Origin: an uncultured bacterium
Lineage (GTDB): Bacteria; UBP6; UBA1177; JAKLFG01
Direction of reading: 5' to 3'
Assembly: GCA_938048925.1 (NCBI GenBank)
Contig: CALITV010000006.1
Span: 1 to 5,666, forward strand
Length of the DNA: 5,666 nt
The translations under genes were made by a program, and so were the position numbers. Below are positions 1 through 5,141 of this stretch, piece by piece; within the stretch, counting starts at the first letter, position 1, and each line of letters starts with the position of its first letter. The notes beneath the pieces are model-generated. The model was not told where the DNA came from and did not search any database. It worked only from the letters and a program-made list of their open reading frames with translations.

Positions 1-1
1 C

Positions 2-592
2 CGCCATCTTGTCGCCTCGAGCGGCGATCAGCGCGTCGTGTTTCGTCACTTTACCGGCGCCGACTACCGCCGGATATGGAAATTGCTCTATCCCCAATTC
101 GATGACGCTCTCTTTGCCGTATTCGCGAAACGGTTTTCGTGGGACCTCTCGCGCCGGCTCGACGCGCTGCCGATGGCCGACCGCTCGCTCTTCCTCACGC
201 TCGGCGCGCTTACCTGCCGCCCCTTGCTTCTGCTCATAGACGAACCGTTCCAGCATCTCACGCCGCACGAACGGGAGATGCTCTGCGGCCTTCTCCGCTC
301 CTATGCCGACGAGCACCGCTCCACGGTCCTTCTCGCTTCGACGGAACTCTACGAACAGGAACCAATCCTCGACCGGATCGTCGTGCTCAAGAACGGTCGT
401 CTTCTCTGCGCTGCTCGCTTGGACGAGGCACGCCGCACTCACCGCATCGTCTTTTCCGCCGATGAGGCAGGCGATTTTCTCACCGTGGGGCCGGTACTTG
501 CCAGGCGGCTGGTTTTTTGCGACGAGGAGATCGGCAGGGTGCCGACACTTGCCGAAATCGTGACCGGCTATCTGAACGGCGCGTCGTCCTGA
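2..592 (+). CDS. ABC transporter ATP-binding protein, 3' part (5' end outside window), degenerate signature motif
   Basis: The frame is open from the left edge, so the P-loop (Walker A) and true start lie outside; the GTG at 38 is only an internal codon. A Walker B motif (LLLLIDEP, nt 224-247) with its catalytic Glu, a D-loop-like QHLTP, and a typical ending (LDRIVVLKNGRLL) identify an ABC ATPase domain. The spacing, with FDDALFAVFAKRFSWDLSRRL just before the signature site, resembles the ATPases of ABC-2 / YtrB-type exporters. Two conserved elements are abnormal: the LSGGQ position reads LPMAD (nt 167-181), and the H-loop His is replaced by Thr (nt 341-343) or the neighbouring Glu. It may therefore hydrolyse ATP poorly, act as the weak half of a heterodimer, or be decaying, although no stop or frameshift is visible. 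The C-terminal ~60 residues after the ATPase core are not recognised. The permease partner is not visible and would be expected upstream. The gene ends 12 bp from the convergent sppA. Family is fairly certain; substrate unknown. Confidence 0.82.
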   Translation, partial: RHLVASSGDQRVVFRHFTGADYRRIWKLLYPQFDDALFAVFAKRFSWDLSRRLDALPMADRSLFLTLGALTCRPLLLLIDEPFQHLTPHEREMLCGLLRSYADEHRSTVLLASTELYEQEPILDRIVVLKNGRLLCAARLDEARRTHRIVFSADEAGDFLTVGPVLARRLVFCDEEIGRVPTLAEIVTGYLNGASS

Positions 593-604
593 TACGCGTT
601 CCCC

Positions 605-2395
605 TCAACGGATATCGAGTTCTTCAGTTTCGGCGCGTACGGCTCCGCGGCCTGTCTCGAACGCATCTATCAGGCTTCCTACGGTCGCAACGCCGCGGAA
701 GATCTTCGCCAGCGAGGAGATGGCGCTACGACCATCTCCCTCATCTTCATCTCGGTCTCGTTGGAGCACAAAGTCAACGAGCGATGGCTCGCGAGGAAAT
801 GGTTTGATGATGAGCAAACTCTCGGGAGAGAGGCCGAGCCGGGAACGCACCGCCGCAAAGGCAGCCCGGTAACCACCGATCTCGTCAATGAGTCCCTTTT
901 CGAGCGCATCGGTGCCGCTCCAGATACGGCCTTTTGCGACTTGCTCGATTTCTTCGGGGGTTTTCTTGCGTGCCGTGGCGGCGCGACTCACAAAGGTGTC
1001 GTAGATGTCGTCGAGCGTATTTTCGAGGAACTTTTTCTGGTCGTCGTCGAGTCGCGTGAGCGAGGAAAAGATACGAGCGTTTTTTCCGAACTGCTCCGCA
1101 TCGAAGGTGATGCCCAATTTCTTCCAGAGCTCCGGCGTGTACATTTTGCCTACAATGACGCCGATGCTCCCGGTCACCGTCGCCGGTTCGGCGATGATAT
1201 GGTCGGCTGCCATGGCGATGTAGTAGCCGCCCGAGGCGGCAGAGGAGCTCATGGTGACGATGAGGGGCTTGCCGCTTGCCCGCACTGTCTCGACGACCTC
1301 GTGCCATATTGTTTCCGAGGCGACGACCGAGCCGCCCGGCGAGTTGATGCGTAACACGATCGCGCGCACCTCCGAATCATTGGCGGCGTCGCGGAGCGCT
1401 TTTGCATAGGTGTAAGAGCCGATCGAGGAAAATCGTCCGAACGGGTCGCGTTCCGCCAGCCCGCGCTCGATCTCTCCTTCGGCGACGATGAGCGCCACCG
1501 TTGTTCCCCCGGTTTGGGGAAGGATCGAAGGGCGATAGCGGGAAAGCGGCGTTCTGACGGAACATCCCGCTTTCTCTTTCATGAGTGCGACGACCTCGTC
1601 GCGGTATTTCACGCCGTCCACGAGCCGCTCGGCGAGCGCTTCTCCCGAAAATATCGGTGCACGGTCTATGAGTTTACGAAGATGGTCCGGTGCGATACGG
1701 CGTGATTCGGCGATGTCGGCGACTACACGTTCGAAGATAGATTCGAGCAAGCGACGAACTGCCTCGCGGTGGGGTGCGGTGAATTTGTCTTCGGTGAAGA
1801 TGTTCCATGCGTTTTTGTATTCCTTGCGGGTGCCGCCGATCGGCTCGACGCCGAGTTTGCCGAGAAGACCCTTGAGGAACGGGTGTTCGGCCGCAATGCC
1901 GGCAATGTCCACGGACCCGGCTGGTTGCAGATAGATCTCGTCGAAGGCGGTGGCGAGATAGTACGACGCCATGCCACGAGAAAGTTCTCCGAATGAATCG
2001 GCGTAGGCGATCGCCGGTTTTCCCGTTTTGCGGAAGGCGATGACGGCGTCGCGTATCTCCTGTATCTGCGCATAGGAGAGACGGTTGTCGTCTATCCGAA
2101 CGAGGAGCCCCTTCACCTTCGGGTCCTCACCCGCGTTCTCGAGGCCGGTCACGATATCGAGGATGGTGGTCTGTTTCCCGAACACCTCCCGCATGACCGG
2201 ATCGCTGGGGGCGTATTCGACGATCCGGTCGTCCACAGTGAAGGTGATGACAGTTTCCGGCGGCGCGACGATCCGCTTGGCGTCGGCGTAATGGATGATC
2301 GCCGAGACCAGTCCCGCGATAAGCAGAAAGACCAGAAGCCCGAACAGCGCGAACAGCACCACGAGCGCTTTGAAGACTTTCTTTAGAAACCCCAT
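605..2395 (-). CDS. sppA: Signal peptide peptidase SppA, long (67 kDa-type) form, protease IV
   Basis: Inner-membrane serine protease of peptidase family S49 that degrades signal peptides after they are cut from exported proteins. The 596-residue product is close to the ~618 residues of the E. coli long form and shows its duplicated layout: one N-terminal membrane anchor (about residues 7-34, very hydrophobic after MGFLKK), an N-terminal S49 repeat (about 50-280) and a C-terminal S49 repeat (about 298-525). The Ser/Lys dyad is split across the repeats as in E. coli: Lys194 in the EYKNAWNIF motif and Ser388 in SSAASGGYY. The INSPGGS loop (350-356) and the TGSIGVI stretch (408-414) are also typical. 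A tail of about 65 residues follows, with an acidic DRDEDEGDG patch, and is not recognised. The start is supported by GGAG 9 nt upstream. It lies 21 bp after the M24 peptidase gene and is probably co-transcribed from the promoter at 3626-3654. No terminator is visible after its stop. All key residues are present, so the product should be active. Confidence 0.96.
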   Translation of the reverse strand: MGFLKKVFKALVVLFALFGLLVFLLIAGLVSAIIHYADAKRIVAPPETVITFTVDDRIVEYAPSDPVMREVFGKQTTILDIVTGLENAGEDPKVKGLLVRIDDNRLSYAQIQEIRDAVIAFRKTGKPAIAYADSFGELSRGMASYYLATAFDEIYLQPAGSVDIAGIAAEHPFLKGLLGKLGVEPIGGTRKEYKNAWNIFTEDKFTAPHREAVRRLLESIFERVVADIAESRRIAPDHLRKLIDRAPIFSGEALAERLVDGVKYRDEVVALMKEKAGCSVRTPLSRYRPSILPQTGGTTVALIVAEGEIERGLAERDPFGRFSSIGSYTYAKALRDAANDSEVRAIVLRINSPGGSVVASETIWHEVVETVRASGKPLIVTMSSSAASGGYYIAMAADHIIAEPATVTGSIGVIVGKMYTPELWKKLGITFDAEQFGKNARIFSSLTRLDDDQKKFLENTLDDIYDTFVSRAATARKKTPEEIEQVAKGRIWSGTDALEKGLIDEIGGYRAAFAAVRSRLGLSPESLLIIKPFPREPSLVDFVLQRDRDEDEGDGRSAISSLAKIFRGVATVGSLIDAFETGRGAVRAETEELDIR

Positions 2396-2404
2396 TGCGT
2401 ATTT

Positions 2405-2408
2405 CTCC
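2405..2408 (-). promoter_or_regulatory. Ribosome binding site of sppA
   Basis: GGAG on the minus strand lies 9 nt before the ATG at 2395. It sits inside the 21-bp gap after the upstream peptidase gene, so sppA has its own translation start signal rather than depending only on coupling. Confidence 0.75.
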
Positions 2409-2416
2409 GAAAAAGG

Positions 2417-3595
2417 TTACTTTGTGAGAGTCATTTCTTCGATCGGTTCCATCTCCCCGGTGAGCGAGCGAAGCCTTCCTTTTTCCATCACATAAGTGTT
2501 TTCGACACCAATGATACCCCAGCCGGGGACGAACACCTTCGGCTCGATCGCGATCGTCATACCGTTTTCGAACGATGTCTTCTGTTTTGCCGCGATGACC
2601 GGCAATTGGTTGACTTCGCCCCCTATCCCGTGACCGAGAAACTTGACCTTTGCGTCGAGCCCCATGAAGCCGTCTTGCCACGAGCAAGCGCCGACGAGCG
2701 AGGTCGCATAGTTCCACGCCTCTTCGCCGGTGATGCCGGGGGTGACGAAAGAGACGACCTTGTCGAGGAACGAGCACAGTTCTCCATAGATACAGGCAAT
2801 GTTCTCCGGCGGTTTTCCGATAAAGTAGGTTCGGGTCGAGTCGGCGCTGTAGCCGTGATGGGCGCCGATGAAATCAACGACGAAGTAGCGCTCGATGACC
2901 TCGCCGGAAGCGCCTTGCGCGACGGCGGGTGAAAGGCCTCTGCCGCCGATGGGGAAATCGGTGTAGGTCGCCTCGAGCGCCGATTCACCGGTGACGACGA
3001 GACTGATCGCACCCTCCATCTGGGGCCCACGGAGCCGGAACGATCCGGGATGCCCGAGTTCTCGGCGCGCATACGATTCGATTGCCACCTGAAGGTCAAG
3101 GTCACGCATACCGGGGCGAAATGCCTCGCGCGCATAGCAGTGCACCGCACGGTTGATGGCCGCCGCCTGTTCGATGAAAGCGATCTCTGCCGGCGACTTG
3201 ATCATCTTGGTGAGGGCGAGCGGGAGGGAGATATCGGTGAGCGTCGCCCGCGCAGGGAGCACCTTGGCGGCGAGGAAGTCCCGCTCGGCGACCGTTGTGA
3301 CATCGGCGGCGAAGCCGATGGTCGAATAGGGGACGAGAAATCCCCGAACCTGCTCGGTCTCGAAAGGCTCGACGGTCAGAGGCGACTCGCGGCGCGCCCG
3401 ATCGAGGTGTTTGCGCACAAAGTAAACCGCTGTTCCTTCGGCAGGAACGACGAGGAGCCCCCGTTGGACCGACCCGGTGAAATAGAAGAGGTCGCTGTTA
3501 GCGGTGAGGAGCGCCGCGCCGACCTTCTGTTCGGCGAGCCGTATCTGGAAACGACCGACCCGTTGAGTCAACTCTTCATACGAAAAGAGCCTCAT
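2417..3595 (-). CDS. M24 family metallopeptidase (Xaa-Pro aminopeptidase / dipeptidase-like)
   Basis: Predicted cytoplasmic two-metal peptidase of the pita-bread fold, likely acting on Xaa-Pro peptides; 392 residues from the chosen start. An N-terminal creatinase-like domain (about 1-130) precedes the M24 domain (about 131-392). All five metal ligands are visible: Asp241 (FVVDFIG), Asp252 (GYSADSTRTYF), His322 (GHGIGG), Glu351 (AIEPK) and Glu365 (GVENT). The second His of the usual HGxGxxxHE motif is Asn329 here, and the substrate-side His expected before the first Asp is not apparent; that region instead reads DFPIGGRGLSPAVAQGA. From memory this matches a subfamily common in deltaproteobacteria and clostridia, so the exact substrate is uncertain. 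The ATG at 3595 is chosen because GGGAGG lies just before it and the promoter lies at 3626-3654. In-frame starts further up (3613, 3694) lack a ribosome site, and 3694 is upstream of the promoter. First gene of the unit with sppA. Calling it PepP or PepQ would go beyond the evidence. Confidence 0.93.
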   Translation of the reverse strand: MRLFSYEELTQRVGRFQIRLAEQKVGAALLTANSDLFYFTGSVQRGLLVVPAEGTAVYFVRKHLDRARRESPLTVEPFETEQVRGFLVPYSTIGFAADVTTVAERDFLAAKVLPARATLTDISLPLALTKMIKSPAEIAFIEQAAAINRAVHCYAREAFRPGMRDLDLQVAIESYARRELGHPGSFRLRGPQMEGAISLVVTGESALEATYTDFPIGGRGLSPAVAQGASGEVIERYFVVDFIGAHHGYSADSTRTYFIGKPPENIACIYGELCSFLDKVVSFVTPGITGEEAWNYATSLVGACSWQDGFMGLDAKVKFLGHGIGGEVNQLPVIAAKQKTSFENGMTIAIEPKVFVPGWGIIGVENTYVMEKGRLRSLTGEMEPIEEMTLTK

Positions 3596-3600
3596 GCAGT

Positions 3601-3605
3601 CCTCC
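3601..3605 (-). promoter_or_regulatory. Ribosome binding site deciding the M24 peptidase start
   Basis: GGAGG (within GGGAGGA) lies 5 nt before the ATG at 3595. No comparable site precedes the in-frame ATG at 3613, so this fixes the start of the peptidase at MRLFSYEEL. Confidence 0.8.
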
Positions 3606-3625
3606 CTCTTCATGGATCCGTCTCT

Positions 3626-3654
3626 ACTATAACGCTGTCGGCCGTCATTGGCAA
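3626..3654 (-). promoter_or_regulatory. Sigma-70-type promoter for the M24 peptidase-sppA unit
   Basis: On the minus strand, TTGCCA (3649-3654; 5 of 6 match to TTGACA) and TATAGT (3626-3631; 5 of 6 match to TATAAT) are separated by exactly 17 bp. The predicted transcription start is near 3618-3620, leaving a leader of about 24 nt that contains the GGGAGG site. The -35 box shares its first two bases with the T-tract of the preceding terminator. Seen by eye only. Confidence 0.72.
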
Positions 3655-3681
3655 AAAAAAGCCCTCCCGCGCGGGGAGGGC
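3653..3681 (-). terminator. Intrinsic terminator of the cysteine-rich lipoprotein gene
   Basis: On the minus strand, an 8-bp perfect GC-rich stem (GCCCTCCC / GGGAGGGC, 3661-3681) with a 5-nt loop CGCGC is followed directly by eight T (3653-3660). It starts 26 bp after the lipoprotein stop codon at 3708. On the plus strand the hairpin is not followed by a T-tract, so it works in one direction only. This is a textbook Rho-independent terminator. Confidence 0.93.
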
Positions 3682-3707
3682 CGCAAGAAAACAAAGAGAG
3701 AGGGACC

Positions 3708-5051
3708 TTATTCCTTGGGGCAAATTTGAGCGCCGCTCAACTGACCCGAAATGTCTCCGATCGGCGTCTCGGTCGGGTAGTAGACCTTTGCGTTGGTGAC
3801 GCCCATCGTGATCGAGCCGCCGCTCGCTTGATTGGTGTTGACTGCCGCTGTGACATTGGTCGTGCCGGAGAAACAGTAGGCAAGTAGGCAGGCGTCTTGG
3901 CCAACTGCATTGGCAAGCACAAGGGCCACACTGTCCTGTTTCGTCGGGTTCATGTCATACTGGCCCGGTGTGATCTGGTCGTTGGGGAACATGAGTTGGA
4001 CGATCGGGTTGGCAATGCTTTGTCCGGCCGCCGATTGTTGCATGACGATTATAGATGCGGGGCTTGATCCACTTGCCGCAACATGGAAGGCCAGCGCGAT
4101 GTTTTGCGTTGCGGTTGTCGGCGGAATCGGTTTGTTGGTCGTCCCGTAGGTGCCGGTGAAGACTGCCTGCATAACGACACCCGACATGTTCTGCTGGATC
4201 TGGCTGTTGAGATCGCCATCGCCGTTGTAGATGTACTTGAATTGGGTGCTGTTCGCGTTCACCGTGCCATAGACCGGCGCATTCGGGTTGGTGAAGCAGG
4301 CATCGAGTTCATCGGCGCAGTTGGAATCGGCGCAGGCGTTGCAGTCGGTCGTGTTGCCGCTTGCGCCGCACTCGGTCGCGCAGTTGTTTTCGAGACAGGT
4401 CATCAGCGCATCGAAGTTCGCCTTGCCGTCGGTCGAGCCGGCATCATAGCAGGCCTGATAGCACGCCTGATCACCGCTGGCACAGTTACCCATGCAGGAA
4501 TTGATTTCACCACAGGACTTGCCGGTGGTCGGCGTGTCGGTGTCGGGGACGGTATCGGTGTCGGTGCCGCTCTGGCAACCGCTCGTATCCCAGCCAGAGC
4601 AGTCAGCCTTGCAGGTTGCGAAGCCGCCGGTGTAGTTTCCGCCGAGTTCGGTGCAGTTTTTCGCGCCGCCATCGCATACCTCGCCCGCTTCAGTGATGCC
4701 GTTGCCGCAACCGGTAGTCACATCGGTGTCGGTGCCGGTGTCGGTGCCGGTGTCGGTGCCGGTGTCGGTGCCGGTGTCGGTGCCGGTGTCGGTGCCGGTG
4801 TCGGTGCCAGTGTCGGCACACTGGGCGACATTGTTCACCTCGACGCACGCCTTACTTACCGAGGCGCAGTCGAAAAGGTCTTTCCATACACCGCCTTCAC
4901 ACTTGAGAATGTGGGCGTTGTCGTCGCACTGCATCACTCCTTCGGTTGTACAGGTGGTGCCGGCGAGTCCGCCACCGCCGTCGTCGTTAGAACAGGCGGC
5001 CCCGAAAAACAGCGCCATAACCATGATTACACCAAAGATCCACTTCATCAT
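3708..5051 (-). CDS. Secreted cysteine-rich lipoprotein with (DTGT)n linker, function unknown
   Basis: Predicted exported lipoprotein of 447 residues. The N-terminus MMKWIFGVIMVMALFFGAAC is a short signal peptide ending in a relaxed lipobox (Gly rather than Leu at -3), with lipidated Cys20 followed by SNDDGGGG, an outer-membrane-style tether. Domains in order: a six-Cys module (about 34-78); a linker of seven DTGT units plus DTDV (80-111); a CGNGITEAGEVCDGG...CKADCSGWDTSGC module (115-159) related to the myxobacterial disulfide repeat; a second Asp/Thr linker (about 162-177); a 12-Cys module with CxxxC pairs (180-252); and a cysteine-poor, Thr/Asn/Gly-rich, probably beta-rich C-terminal domain (about 260-447) that I do not recognise. 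GGAGG lies 5 nt before the ATG at 5051 and 8 nt before the next ATG at 5048, so either is possible. In-frame starts at 5096 and 5063 are disfavoured: one falls at the predicted transcription start, the other overlaps the ribosome site. It has its own promoter and terminator, so it is probably monocistronic. The role at the cell surface cannot be told. Confidence 0.88.
   Translation of the reverse strand: MMKWIFGVIMVMALFFGAACSNDDGGGGLAGTTCTTEGVMQCDDNAHILKCEGGVWKDLFDCASVSKACVEVNNVAQCADTGTDTGTDTGTDTGTDTGTDTGTDTGTDTDVTTGCGNGITEAGEVCDGGAKNCTELGGNYTGGFATCKADCSGWDTSGCQSGTDTDTVPDTDTPTTGKSCGEINSCMGNCASGDQACYQACYDAGSTDGKANFDALMTCLENNCATECGASGNTTDCNACADSNCADELDACFTNPNAPVYGTVNANSTQFKYIYNGDGDLNSQIQQNMSGVVMQAVFTGTYGTTNKPIPPTTATQNIALAFHVAASGSSPASIIVMQQSAAGQSIANPIVQLMFPNDQITPGQYDMNPTKQDSVALVLANAVGQDACLLAYCFSGTTNVTAAVNTNQASGGSITMGVTNAKVYYPTETPIGDISGQLSGAQICPKE
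4723..4812 (-). repeat. 12-bp tandem repeat coding for the DTGT linker
   Basis: Six identical 12-bp units (tcggtgccggtg on the plus strand) run from 4729 to 4800. They are preceded by a half unit (4723-4728) and followed by one unit with a single change (4801-4812, G to A at 4809). On the coding strand each unit is GAC ACC GGC ACC (Asp-Thr-Gly-Thr). The length is a multiple of three, so gain or loss of units changes linker length without breaking the frame. Identical codons in every unit point to recent slippage expansion. Confidence 0.95.
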
Positions 5052-5056
5052 TCTTA

Positions 5057-5061
5057 CCTCC
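5057..5061 (-). promoter_or_regulatory. Ribosome binding site of the lipoprotein gene
   Basis: GGAGG lies 5 nt before the ATG at 5051 and 8 nt before the ATG at 5048. It overlaps the in-frame ATG at 5063, which argues against that upstream start and supports a protein beginning MMKWIF or MKWIF. Confidence 0.82.
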
Positions 5062-5102
5062 ATGATGATAGATGATAATGGGTTGTAGCCACACATAAGC
5101 CG

Positions 5103-5132
5103 ATTCTATGAACCCCGTTTTCTAAAAGTCAA
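5103..5132 (-). promoter_or_regulatory. Sigma-70-type promoter of the lipoprotein gene
   Basis: On the minus strand, TTGACT (5127-5132; 5 of 6) and TAGAAT (5103-5108; 5 of 6) are separated by 18 bp. Transcription would start near 5096, giving a leader of about 45 nt before the lipoprotein start. The -35 box begins about 9 bp after the stop codon of the upstream cysteine-rich gene, in a locally AT-rich stretch. Seen by eye only. Confidence 0.65.
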
Positions 5133-5141
5133 GGATAAAAT

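Noticed and set aside
501..518. CCAG-GCGG-CTGG hairpin followed by six T on the plus strand inside the ABC gene
   Set aside because: It looks like a small intrinsic terminator, but the stem is only 4-5 bp and lies in intact coding sequence; probably chance.
761..1354. Plus-strand 197-codon open frame inside sppA
   Set aside because: Antisense to the conserved catalytic half of SppA, with low-complexity, Arg/Gly-rich composition and no family features.
3613..3694. Longer N-terminal extension of the M24 peptidase (start at 3694 or 3613)
   Set aside because: The extension would cross the terminator hairpin and the promoter, has no ribosome site, and reads unlike the family; the start at 3595 explains all signals.
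3050..3799. Plus-strand 249-codon open frame opposite the M24 peptidase gene
   Set aside because: It runs across the terminator and promoter region and has no recognisable domain; it is a by-product of the GC-rich codon pattern on the other strand.
4729..4812. Possible CRISPR-like or regulatory repeat array
   Set aside because: The units are directly contiguous 12-mers without spacers and encode a regular protein linker.
4083..5075. Plus-strand 330-codon open frame opposite the lipoprotein gene, rich in GAGV repeats
   Set aside because: It is the antisense shadow of the cysteine-rich gene; its GAGV run is only the 12-bp repeat read backwards. There is no convincing ribosome site, and the minus-strand frame has a signal peptide, promoter and terminator.
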